From Lentisphaeria bacterium (lineage in GTDB: Bacteria; Verrucomicrobiota; Lentisphaeria; Victivallales; Victivallaceae), in the NCBI GenBank assembly GCA_022768375.1, contig JALEMG010000064.1, positions 1-33,778 on the forward strand: a stretch of 33,778 nucleotides of DNA, read 5' to 3'. Positions 1-6,975 of the stretch are shown piece by piece; the stretch's first letter is position 1, and each line of letters starts with the position of its first letter. The position numbers and the translations under genes are program-made. Below the pieces are notes generated by a model. The model was not told the DNA's origin. It did not search any database and saw only the letters and a program-made list of their open reading frames with translations.

Positions 1-1
1 G

Positions 2-205
2 GTGGACCTGGCGGCATTGCTCGGTCCGGGAAAACATCATGTCGCGGTCAAAAGTTACTATCACGGCGAACCGTTTTACAGTTTCATCACCGTCCGGCTG
101 ACCACCGACGCCGGGGAGTGTGCGCTGGAGTTCCGCAATCAACTGGAACCGGACCGCTCGGAAATCAACTTTGAATTGACCATCCTGCCCGCTTTTCCCG
201 TGTGA
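2..205 (+). CDS. Unknown protein, C-terminal 67 residues only
   Basis: This is the 3' end of a gene that enters from the left edge of the window; the reading frame is open from the first bases, so the true start is outside and the GTG at position 2 need not be a start. The visible part has alternating hydrophobic and polar residues (YSFITVRL, CALEFRN, NFELTIL), which suggests beta strands, and it ends in PAFPV. I see no catalytic motif, membrane segment or recognisable domain. A 117-base gap separates it from bioB on the same strand. Function unknown. Confidence concerns the reading frame only. Confidence 0.6.
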   Translation: MDLAALLGPGKHHVAVKSYYHGEPFYSFITVRLTTDAGECALEFRNQLEPDRSEINFELTILPAFPV

Positions 206-247
206 AAAGCGGTACGGGAAACGATTTTCTTTTCGCCGTTTCGGTGG

Positions 248-285
248 TATATTATGCGGAGGCTCCGCCCGAAATGAACGGAGCC
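248..285 (+). promoter_or_regulatory. Possible bioB promoter -10 and leader hairpin
   Basis: TATATT at 248-253 resembles a sigma70 -10 box, but the hexamer 17 bases upstream (TTTTCT, 225-230) is a poor -35. Just downstream, GGCTCCG (261-267) and CGGAGCC (279-285) form a 7-bp stem with an 11-base loop in what would be the bioB leader. No palindrome matching a known biotin-repressor operator was recognised. Whether the hairpin regulates bioB is not shown. Confidence 0.3.
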
Positions 286-322
286 CGCCGAAAACCCCGA
301 AACGGACGGAAAGGAAAACTTC

Positions 323-1303
323 ATGCTCCATCCTTTGATCGAAAATGCGTACAAGGTGCTGTCCGGCGCGGTCCTCTCCCGGGAGGAAGCGCTGGCGCTG
401 GCCGAAAATCTTCCCGCCGAAGACCTGCTGGACCTCGTTTCGCTGGCCAACAAGGTGCGCAAAAAATTCGCCCCGGCGATCACCGCCTGCTCCATCGTCA
501 ACGCCAAATCCGGGCGTTGCGGCCAAAACTGCCGCTTCTGCGCTCAGAGCGCGTTCCACGCCACCGGGATCGAAACCTACGGCCTGCTGGCCCCGGAAGC
601 GGCGCTCGCGGCCGCAAAACAGGCGTGGGCTCACGGCGTGACCGCCTTCGGCTATGTGACCAGCGGCCGGGGCTGGGACCGGCCCGACCGGGAATTTCAG
701 CGGATTCTGGAGACTTTCGACCTCATTCACCGGGAACTGCCCGAGTTGAAAATCTGCGCTTCGCTGGGGATCCTTTCCGAAACGTGCGTGGAACTGCTGG
801 CCGCCCACCACGTCTGGCGGTACAACATGAACCTCCAGACCAGCCCCGCCCGCTACGCCGAACTCGTCGCCGACACCCATTCTATCGCGGAAAAGATCGC
901 CACCATCCAATTGATGAAACGGTACGGGATTACCAACTGCACCGGAGGGATCTTCGGACTGGGCGAGACCTGGGCCGACCGGGTGGATATGGCGCTGTCC
1001 ATAAGGGAACTGGACGTGGAAGGCTCCCCCCTGAATATCCTCCTGCCCATCCCCGGCACCCCGCTGGAACACCAATCCCCCGTCTCTCCGGCGGAAGCCG
1101 CCCGCATTTTCGCCATTTTCCGCCTGATTCTGCCCGGAAAAATGCTGAAGTTCTGCGCCGGACGGGAAACCGTGATGAAGGATTTTCAGGGCCTGCTCAT
1201 GCTCTCCGGCCTCAACGCCCTCATGACCGGCGGCTACCTCACCACCCGCGGCCGGGATATCCCCGCCGATCAGGAATTCGCCGCCCGCCTCGCGGAGTTT
1301 TGA
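323..1303 (+). CDS. bioB: Biotin synthase, variant auxiliary-cluster ligands
   Basis: Radical SAM enzyme that inserts sulfur into dethiobiotin, the last step of biotin synthesis in the cytoplasm. At 326 residues it is near usual BioB length. The CxxxCxxC motif for the SAM-binding 4Fe-4S cluster is C66, C70, C73. YNMNLQTS (167-174), NCTGGIFGLGET (205-216) and CAGRE (278-282) align with the E. coli blocks YNHNLDTS, VCSGGIVGLGET and SAGRE. The E. coli 2Fe-2S ligands are C97, C128, C188 and R260. By eye C128 and C188 correspond to C145 and C206, while C97 is replaced near Y111 and R260 by K276, with a new cysteine (C278) two residues on. This looks like the anaerobe-type BioB with a different auxiliary cluster rather than the classical enzyme. 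An AGGA ribosome site precedes the ATG. No other bio gene is in the window. Confidence 0.9.
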   Translation: MLHPLIENAYKVLSGAVLSREEALALAENLPAEDLLDLVSLANKVRKKFAPAITACSIVNAKSGRCGQNCRFCAQSAFHATGIETYGLLAPEAALAAAKQAWAHGVTAFGYVTSGRGWDRPDREFQRILETFDLIHRELPELKICASLGILSETCVELLAAHHVWRYNMNLQTSPARYAELVADTHSIAEKIATIQLMKRYGITNCTGGIFGLGETWADRVDMALSIRELDVEGSPLNILLPIPGTPLEHQSPVSPAEAARIFAIFRLILPGKMLKFCAGRETVMKDFQGLLMLSGLNALMTGGYLTTRGRDIPADQEFAARLAEF

Positions 1304-1342
1304 GGCGGTTTCCCCTCACCCTTTTTCAGGGAAAGCGGATTT

Positions 1343-1371
1343 CCGCCGTTTCGGTTCCCGGCGGCTTTGTT
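1343..1371 (+). terminator. Candidate terminator after bioB
   Basis: CCGCCG (1343-1348) pairs with CGGCGG (1359-1364) across a 10-base loop, followed by CTTTGTT. It lies in the short gap between convergent bioB and the DUF4143 gene and just touches the end of the latter. The U-tract is poor, so this is a weak call. Confidence 0.3.
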
Positions 1372-2707
1372 ACAAAATTTCTGTCGCGGCCAACGCTAAA
1401 AATCGGGGAAGTTCCCCCAGCAGATAGAGGGGAATATTCAGAAGCCCGCGCTCCAGCCGGAGATTTTTCATGGATGCCCGGATCGAGAGTTGCGGATTAT
1501 ACCGTTCCCGATAGAATTTCAGCGATTTGGCATTGACATTCAGGCCGGATTTCACTTCCACCGGGACGATCCGATTGCCGCTCTGGATGAGAAAATCCAC
1601 TTCCGCTTTTCCCTGACCGTTGAACCAGTAGCACACCGGGGCCATGCCAAGCGCATAGAACTGCTCCAAGACGAGGTTTTCCGCAAGTCTGCCCTTGAAA
1701 TCGGAAAAAATATCCAAACTGTTGACAATGACTTCCGGAGAAATCCTTGCCAATTTCCGCAATACTCCGACATCGGACGGATAAAGTTTGAATGTCTTCT
1801 GTTCCATCACGGCGGTCAGGGGATATTCCGGCGTGTCCACCGCATTCACTTTCTGGACCATCGAGGCGCCGACGAGCCACTGCAGCGCGTCCTCCAAATC
1901 TTTGGCCCGCGCACCCTGACGAACTTCTCCGAACATGAAACGGCGGTTCTCCTTGGCGAACTGCGCCGGGATGGAATGCCATATCCTCATCAGTTTCGGG
2001 ATGTCGCCGGCATTGATATGCTTGGAAAAATCGGCCTCATAAGCCTGCAGCACGGAATCAAGTTCCTGCTCCACAATGCGGAAATCCCGCGTTTCGAGAA
2101 ACGCCGTAACGACCGCCGGCATTCCCCCCACGGCAAGATATTCGGCAAGATAAGCGCTCAGTTTGCCGCAGAATGCTTCCTCCAGCGGTTCCAGCGGAAC
2201 TGTTTTGACGTACTCATGCATCACGGGATCGACGGCGCGCAGATATTCGTCAAACGAACATGGCGTCAATTCCCGGATGTCGACCTTCCCAACGGGGAAT
2301 CCGGTTTTATTTTTTGCCGTAAGAGCGAGACCAATCAGGGAACCGGCGGCGGCGACAGCGTATTCCGGCGCGTCTTCGCAGAAGTATTTCAACGAGTTGA
2401 GAGCATTGGGACAAGTCTGAATCTCATCGAAAATAATCAGCGTTTCCCGGGGGACGATTTTCCGTCCGCAATAGACACTCAGTTGGGAAATGATCCTCCG
2501 AACATCACACGCCCCGGTAAAAAACGATGCCAGACCGGGGTCTTTGTCGAAGTTGAAATCCACCGCATCGGCAAAGTGTTCTTCCCCGAAATGCTTGAGT
2601 GCCCAGGTTTTTCCGCACTGCCGCACCCCATTGAGCAACAGCGGCTTGCGGCGCGGAGAATCTTTCCATTCCACAAAATCCCGGATGATGTTTCTCTCAA
2701 TCTGCAT
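1370..2707 (-). CDS. AAA ATPase with C-terminal DUF4143
   Basis: A 445-residue ATPase of the AAA_14/DUF4143 family. Walker A is G27-VRQC-G32-K33-T34, and the Walker B-like segment LIIFDEIQ has D94 and E95; the C-terminal half contains the acidic and lysine pattern VDFLIQ...VPVEVKSG, which resembles the PD-(D/E)xK-like fold seen at the end of many DUF4143 proteins. The start was chosen at the ATG preceded by AAGGAGG, a perfect Shine-Dalgarno seven bases away; an upstream in-frame start would lie over that site. It is convergent with bioB and stands alone. Members of this family are widespread, patchily distributed and of uncertain role; a link to mobile or toxin-antitoxin-like loci has been proposed but nothing here tests it. 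Confidence 0.85.
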   Translation of the reverse strand: MQIERNIIRDFVEWKDSPRRKPLLLNGVRQCGKTWALKHFGEEHFADAVDFNFDKDPGLASFFTGACDVRRIISQLSVYCGRKIVPRETLIIFDEIQTCPNALNSLKYFCEDAPEYAVAAAGSLIGLALTAKNKTGFPVGKVDIRELTPCSFDEYLRAVDPVMHEYVKTVPLEPLEEAFCGKLSAYLAEYLAVGGMPAVVTAFLETRDFRIVEQELDSVLQAYEADFSKHINAGDIPKLMRIWHSIPAQFAKENRRFMFGEVRQGARAKDLEDALQWLVGASMVQKVNAVDTPEYPLTAVMEQKTFKLYPSDVGVLRKLARISPEVIVNSLDIFSDFKGRLAENLVLEQFYALGMAPVCYWFNGQGKAEVDFLIQSGNRIVPVEVKSGLNVNAKSLKFYRERYNPQLSIRASMKNLRLERGLLNIPLYLLGELPRFLALAATEIL

Positions 2708-2736
2708 CAGCGCACCTCCTTGTCTTGACACCGATC

Positions 2737-2764
2737 AATATAGCATGTCGGTCGAAAAATGCAA
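2737..2764 (-). promoter_or_regulatory. Promoter for the DUF4143 ATPase gene
   Basis: On the minus strand TTGCAT (2764-2759) and TATATT (2742-2737) are spaced by 16 bases, upstream of the strong ribosome site for the gene starting at 2707. An imperfect AT-rich repeat with TGCAA/TTGCA arms (2760-2775) overlaps the -35 and could be an operator, but no regulator is evident. Confidence 0.5.
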
Positions 2765-2875
2765 GATTTTTTGCAAAAGTCAATCGAGATTTGCAGTAAA
2801 ATCACGCAAAATTCGATGGAGGCACCGATCAAGTCCTCACCTGCTTTTCCCCAATCTCTGCCCCCCGAAAAACTG

Positions 2876-3040
2876 AAAAAAGAAATCTGCCCCCGGCAGC
2901 GGGACGCCGGTCGCCGCTTTGCGGCGAAACCTCAGCGAAGCGTTCAGGTCGGCGCGGGCCGACACCTCCCGCCGGGAGCGATGTTGCGAAAAAAATCGCA
3001 GATTTTGCGCAACGGTTGAGCGGGAGGCGGCTTGACCGCA
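2876..3040 (+). repeat. Structured intergenic repeat, copy 1
   Basis: Copy 1 of a dispersed element whose reverse complement occurs at 7015-7195. Conserved parts in order: an A-rich start and GAAATC; stem CGCCGC/GCGGCG (2912-2926); the block CTCAGCGAAGCGTT; stem GTCGGC/GCCGAC (2948-2963); then CCTCCCGC (2965-2972) pairing with GCGGGAGG (3020-3027) around a central hairpin (2984-3012, TTGCG/CGCAA plus AAAAT/ATTTT). It ends in CTTGACCGCA. Short open frames across it give similar peptides in both copies, but these follow from the repeat and are not supported as genes. It occupies the otherwise gene-free stretch 2708-3336, the rest of which holds the ATPase promoter and the hairpin at 3125-3180. 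Confidence 0.85.
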
Positions 3041-3094
3041 TCGAATGAAAAATCAGATGTCTTTTAGGTTGAATTTTCCCATTTGTTGCCGCAA

Positions 3095-3180
3095 GTACTC
3101 CGCTTTTCTTGAAAGGGGTGAGGGTTTGGGAGCGGGGAAAATCTCTTTTCTCGGGAAAAGAAGTTTTCCCCGCTCCCAAA
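3095..3180 (-). repeat. Long hairpin with CAAGAAAAG box
   Basis: TTTGGGAGCGGGGAAAA (3125-3141) and its perfect complement at 3164-3180 form a 17-bp stem. Inside it, after a 3-nt interior mismatch, CTTTTC (3145-3150) pairs with GAAAAG (3155-3160) over a TCGG loop. Read on the minus strand the core ACTTCTTTT...AAAAG matches hairpins at 23538-23569 (+) and 32872-32843 (-), and it is followed by CAAGAAAAGCGG (3111-3100), a box also found next to those hairpins. It is in an intergenic region about 160 bases ahead of the gene at 3337. It has no U-tract, so it is more likely a REP-like element than a simple terminator. Confidence 0.7.
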
Positions 3181-3209
3181 GTTCCCCTGCAAAAATTGTT
3201 AATAAGTTT

Positions 3210-3239
3210 TTGTCGGTTGGACACAAAATGTCCAATAAT
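3210..3239 (+). promoter_or_regulatory. Promoter with embedded palindrome ahead of the gene at 3337
   Basis: TTGTCG (3210-3215) and AATAAT (3234-3239) with an 18-base spacer form a plausible sigma70 promoter. A perfect 7-bp inverted repeat, TTGGACA-5-TGTCCAA (3217-3235), fills the spacer and overlaps the -10, the position expected for a repressor operator. No cognate regulator is identified. Confidence 0.4.
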
Positions 3240-3336
3240 GGGTGCTATTTTAAGAATGGAGTGTAAGAAAAAGGGGTTCGCCGGGCAGTAAGTCGGCGGG
3301 CGGAAAATTTCATCGAACAGCGGAGGGAAAAGGAAC

Positions 3337-4245
3337 ATGCTGAAGAAAACGTTCTGGGTGATCGTGCTGATCGGCGCGGTCACAGTCGCGGCGGTCGCCG
3401 GGATATGGTATTTCCGCAGCGGGCGGAAAATTTCACCTCCGCACACGGCTCATGCGTCCGCCGCCGCGGCTCCCTCTCTGGATTCGGTGCGAATGGTGAT
3501 TGAAAAATACCGCGATGAAAAATTGAAGTCCGAACTTTCGCGGGTGGAATTTCGGGTTGGGGATCGGGTATTGTTTTCCAAAGATTGTTTCTATCATGTC
3601 GGCTTTATGAGAGAGAGCCAACTCCGCGGTAATGCGTATGAATATTACGCGATGAAGCCGGACGATGACTGGCGGGATTTTCTGACCGATATCAGGGGAG
3701 ATGGGGACAAGCGTTATCTGATTCTGGCCGACTGGGGCGGCGGGAATTCCGCTTATTGTTATGATGGCTATTTGATCGATGCCAAGGCGGGCTTCGCTTA
3801 TCTCGGCGAAGTCCCCGCCGGGGAAATGGTGGGATATAAATTGCCCAATCCGGAGTTGATTTTTTTCCACAGTGACGACGTCGAGTATTTTGGAGTTCAC
3901 GGTTATGCCACCATCGGAGTCAACTTGAAATTGGTTCCGGGCAAGGAGCCGGAATTTGCGGGGAAGCGGATGAAAGCATTTCACGTTTCGGAATTTCGCC
4001 GGGACCTCGCCAATCCCGATCAAACCGATAAACTCATGGGAGAAAAGGAGTATCGCTGGATGATGTTTCTGTGTCTCTACTGTGATCTGGCCACCGGAGG
4101 CTGGATGAAACATGCCCGGGCGATTGCGAAAAAAGGCGGTTTTACTCAGGCGGAAATCGACGAATACGATCCGAAAGCGAGGAAATCCATTCGAACGAGC
4201 AGGTATTACAAATATTTGGTTCGACTCAATGGTTTCAATTTTTGA
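3337..4245 (+). CDS. Hypothetical protein with N-terminal membrane anchor
   Basis: A 302-residue protein I do not recognise. Residues 5-27 (TFWVIVLIGAVTVAAVAGIWYF) form one hydrophobic segment with a lysine before it and arginines after it, so it is likely a signal anchor or uncleaved signal with the rest outside the cytoplasm. An Ala/Pro/His-rich linker follows (about 33-47). The body contains charged helical stretches and a Gly-rich turn (ADWGGGNSAYCYDGYLID) that looks like a globular domain with a bound or displayed loop. An AGGGAAAAGGAAC ribosome site supports the ATG. Base composition is lower in GC than the flanking housekeeping genes, as in the SEL1 genes just downstream on the same strand, so the four may be one transcription unit. 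Confidence 0.75.
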   Translation: MLKKTFWVIVLIGAVTVAAVAGIWYFRSGRKISPPHTAHASAAAAPSLDSVRMVIEKYRDEKLKSELSRVEFRVGDRVLFSKDCFYHVGFMRESQLRGNAYEYYAMKPDDDWRDFLTDIRGDGDKRYLILADWGGGNSAYCYDGYLIDAKAGFAYLGEVPAGEMVGYKLPNPELIFFHSDDVEYFGVHGYATIGVNLKLVPGKEPEFAGKRMKAFHVSEFRRDLANPDQTDKLMGEKEYRWMMFLCLYCDLATGGWMKHARAIAKKGGFTQAEIDEYDPKARKSIRTSRYYKYLVRLNGFNF

Positions 4246-4273
4246 TAAGTTCTACGGAAAGGAAACGGGAGCA

Positions 4274-4982
4274 ATGATGATGAAGCGGTGTGCGGCGGCG
4301 GTGTTGTGGGCGATGTTGGGCGGAGCGGCGGTTTTCGCGGCGGCGGCGGAGCAGGTGCCGCCGAATATCGTCGAATTGCGGCAGAAAGCGGAGCGCGGCG
4401 ACGCCGAGGCGCAGTACAAATTGGGCGACTGTTTCGCCGCCGGAGAGGGCGTCAAGCGGGATGGGAATGAAGCGCTCAAGTGGTTTCCGCAAGGCGGCGG
4501 AACAGGGAGATGCCAATGCACAGTTTGGTCTCGGGCTGTGTTATGCCAAGGGCGACGGGGTCCAAAAAGACCTTGCCGAAGCGGTCAAGTGGTTCCGCAA
4601 GGCGGCAGAGCAGGGAGTTGCCGATGCACAGTTCTTTCTCGGGCTGTGTTATGACAATGGCGACGGGGGCCAAAAAGACAATGCCGAGGCGGTCAAGTGG
4701 TTCCGCAAGGCGGCAGAGCAGGGAGATGCCAAAGCGCAGTTCAATCTCGGGGTGTGTTATCACGACGGTGATGGGATCAAACAAGACCCCGCCGAGGCGG
4801 TCAAGTGGTTCCGCAAGGCGGCAGAGCAGGGAGACGTCAAGGGACAATATAATCTCGGAGTGTGTTATGCCAATGGCGATGGGGTGAAACAGGATTACTC
4901 CGAAGCGCGCAAATGGCTGGAAAAAGCCGCCGCTCAGGGCCATAAACAGGCAGCGGAAGTGCTCAAGGAATTGGCACGGTAA
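4274..4982 (+). pseudogene. SEL1-like repeat protein, frameshifted
   Basis: The reading starts at ATG 4274 (the first of three consecutive ATGs) with a signal-peptide-like N-terminus (MKRCAAAVLWAMLGGAAVFAAAAEQ), then five 36-residue SEL1 repeats and a closing EKAAAQG helix, ending at TAA 4980-4982. The frame breaks in repeat 1. Where other repeats have TGGTTCCGC, this one has TGGTTTCCGC (4481-4490), one extra T in the run 4484-4486, so the signal peptide and the last four repeats are in different frames. Repaired, it would be a secreted or periplasmic SLR protein of about 235 residues. SEL1 repeats are alpha-alpha scaffolds for protein-protein contacts. The extra T could be a real inactivating or phase-variable change, or a sequencing error. 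Confidence 0.75.
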
Positions 4983-5015
4983 ATGTGATCGGAAAAACAG
5001 CAGGAGAACGTTAGA

Positions 5016-6083
5016 ATGGAATTCGTCTTTTTGGCCTTGGCGATCGGAGTGTGTGCGGCTCTGGGGTATCAACTTTATCGCCGCCGCGCTCAGCGGCGTG
5101 ACTATTGTATCGGGATCGGCGTCAGCATTGTGCTGTTGGCACTGCCCACATTGACCGCCGGGGTTTGGGCATGGGATCATTCATCTGGAAATTGGCTGAC
5201 CGCGTACCTTGCATGGAGAAGTTTTACCTTTTTTGCCGTTTGCTCCGGGGGAATTGCCGTTTTGTGTTGCTTGGCGTGTTCATGGATACGCTTGATTCGT
5301 TCGTCAGTCCGGAGACTGCGCAACAAGGGCGCCGCACCACATCATGAAGTATGGAAATATGCGGCTCTCTGCGGGATCATTTCAGGTGCGGCGGTGTTGC
5401 CGGTAGTTTGTCTTTCTTTGATGGTCTACCCTGATTACTCGTCATATTTCCCAATCTACCTGCTTGTTGCGGCGGCGGCCCTGCTGCTCGGTTTGTGGTA
5501 CTGGTTGTTCTGCCGCCGTGTCGGAAAATCCACGGCGGTCGTCGCCAACATCATCGTTTTGATGATGATCGCGATCCCCTTGCTGATGGCGACGGTTTCT
5601 TTCGTGATATTATGTCATTGTCAGTCGGTGCTCACGGGAGAAGCTCGATGTGAGATCGGAAAATTTTACGATTATTTCGGCCTCACAGGGGAGGCATATC
5701 GCTGGTATCGCCGGGCGGATAAAGACGGTGCTTATTATTTGGGCCGCTGCTACGATTACGGTCGCGGTGTCCCCAAAGATATGACCGAAGCGGTCAAGTG
5801 GTTCCGCAAGGCGGCAGAACAGGGAGTTGCCGAGGCGCAGTTTTTGCTTGGCGCGAGTTACGCTTTCGGGCGCGGCGTCCCCAAAGATATGACCGAGACG
5901 GTCAAGTGGTTCCGCAAGGCGGCAGAGCAGGGAGATGCCAAAGCGCAATACAACCTCGGGGTGTGTTATGCCAATGGCGACGGGGTGAAACAGGATTACT
6001 CCGAAGCGGTCAAGTGGCTGGGAAAGGCCGCCGCGCAGGGCAATAAACAGACAGCGGAAGTGCTCAAGGAATTGGCATGGTAA
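5016..6083 (+). CDS. Multi-pass membrane protein with C-terminal SEL1 repeats
   Basis: A 355-residue protein. The first 200 residues hold about six hydrophobic segments (roughly 2-20, 31-52, 68-90, 114-137, 144-166, 175-200). The C-terminal part (about 215-355) holds SEL1 repeats: a degenerate one (YRWYRRADKDGAYYLGRCYDYG) followed by two close copies with KWFRKAAEQG at the junctions. The gene starts 33 bases after the previous SLR gene; GGAG lies about 10 bases before the ATG. Its last 46 codons, the following spacer and the first 23 codons of the next copy are near-identical to the end of the 4274 gene, the spacer and its own start, so the cluster arose by tandem duplication with an offset of 1101 bases. 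Function unknown; the layout suggests a membrane-bound scaffold with an SLR domain on one face. Confidence 0.85.
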   Translation: MEFVFLALAIGVCAALGYQLYRRRAQRRDYCIGIGVSIVLLALPTLTAGVWAWDHSSGNWLTAYLAWRSFTFFAVCSGGIAVLCCLACSWIRLIRSSVRRLRNKGAAPHHEVWKYAALCGIISGAAVLPVVCLSLMVYPDYSSYFPIYLLVAAAALLLGLWYWLFCRRVGKSTAVVANIIVLMMIAIPLLMATVSFVILCHCQSVLTGEARCEIGKFYDYFGLTGEAYRWYRRADKDGAYYLGRCYDYGRGVPKDMTEAVKWFRKAAEQGVAEAQFLLGASYAFGRGVPKDMTETVKWFRKAAEQGDAKAQYNLGVCYANGDGVKQDYSEAVKWLGKAAAQGNKQTAEVLKELAW

Positions 6084-6116
6084 ATGTGATCGGAAAAACA
6101 GCGGGAGAACGTTAGA

Positions 6117-6197
6117 ATGGAATTCGTCTTTTTGGCCTTGGCGATCGGAGTGTGTGCGGCTCTGGGGTATCAACTCTACCGCCGCAACGTCTCGTAG
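6117..6197 (+). pseudogene. Duplicated 5' end of SLR membrane gene, ending in TAG
   Basis: Twenty-six codons that repeat the start of the 5016 gene (MEFVFLALAIGVCAALGYQL then YRR) with the same ribosome site and spacer, then diverge to NVS and stop at TAG 6195-6197. The frame continues open after the stop into the 6204 reading frame, so without the TAG this would be a single 285-residue protein with an extra N-terminal membrane segment. Most likely a recombination junction between a duplicated 5' end and an older SLR membrane gene. Confidence 0.65.
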
Positions 6198-6203
6198 CGC
6201 CGG

Positions 6204-6974
6204 GTGTTGAGCTGTTTCGGAATCAGCATGGTGTTCATGATTATTTTTTTGACGTGCGGAATGATATCTGTACTCCTTGCCTATGCCTGCCCCGTCACCA
6301 CGCATCTCGCCTTACTTTGCAGCGGTCTGGGCATCATGTGGATAGCATGGTACTTCATCGGAAAATATGTGAAACGCACCGCGTTCTTTCTGGGTGGTAT
6401 CTTTTGCGGCATGGTCACAGTGGAGATGTCGTTCGTATTCGCCGTCACATACAAACTGTTCTATTCGGAGAACACATATCCTGCCGCCGTATTGTTGGCG
6501 GGAGCAGTTCTTTTCGGAATGTTTTTCTGTTGGTTGCGCCGTGGGGGCAACACCAAAGATTTTGCGATAGGAAATTGCGTCGTCTTGTACTGTGCCGCCT
6601 TGCCGACACTACTGGCAGCCGGAATTTTCTGTATTGCCTGTCATTCCGATCTATCTCCGCGGAACCTGAATAATATCGGAGTATTTTACGATGAGTGGCT
6701 GCCGATCCCATCCGAAAAATTCCGCTGGTACAGCAAGGCGGTGGAAAGCGGATGTTACGACGCATACTACTCTTTGGGACGGTGTTACGAGGAGGGGCAT
6801 GGCATAAGTCAGGACTATGCAAAAGCGGCGCACTGGTATCATAAGGCGGGAGAATTTTCCGCCAAGAAATACGCTTACCGCGCGCTGTTCCGATTGGCAT
6901 ACTTTTACCGCAACGGATTGGGGGTGCCGCGTGATCGGCAAAAGGCCCGGGAATTGGAGTATCAGATTCTTTAA
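6204..6974 (+). CDS. Membrane protein with two SEL1-like repeats
   Basis: A 256-residue reading frame (GTG at 6204; ATG at 6228 is an alternative, giving 248 residues). Hydrophobic segments lie near residues 8-28, 34-52, 60-83, 93-110 and 122-147. Two SEL1-like units follow (about 171-213 and 221-255; WYSKAV...YYSLGRCYEEGHGISQDYAKAAHWY and a shorter degenerate one). It has the same layout as the protein at 5016 but little close identity outside the repeats. Neither candidate start has a clear Shine-Dalgarno sequence, which fits loss of the original start by the upstream duplication; translation may depend on the preceding mini-gene. It is the last plus-strand gene of the cluster and converges with arnC. 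Confidence 0.7.
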   Translation: MLSCFGISMVFMIIFLTCGMISVLLAYACPVTTHLALLCSGLGIMWIAWYFIGKYVKRTAFFLGGIFCGMVTVEMSFVFAVTYKLFYSENTYPAAVLLAGAVLFGMFFCWLRRGGNTKDFAIGNCVVLYCAALPTLLAAGIFCIACHSDLSPRNLNNIGVFYDEWLPIPSEKFRWYSKAVESGCYDAYYSLGRCYEEGHGISQDYAKAAHWYHKAGEFSAKKYAYRALFRLAYFYRNGLGVPRDRQKARELEYQIL

Positions 6975-6975
6975 A

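Noticed and set aside
205-322. Biotin-related riboswitch or BirA operator before bioB
   Set aside because: Only a 7-bp hairpin is present and no palindrome of the known operator types was found.
2759-3019. Short open frames across repeat copy 1 as a small gene
   Set aside because: Similar peptides appear at copy 2 in the inverted orientation because the DNA repeats; there is no ribosome site and frames are interrupted differently.
4500-4960. Tandem 108-base units resembling a repeat array
   Set aside because: They are in-frame SEL1 repeats of a protein gene without unique spacers, so not CRISPR.
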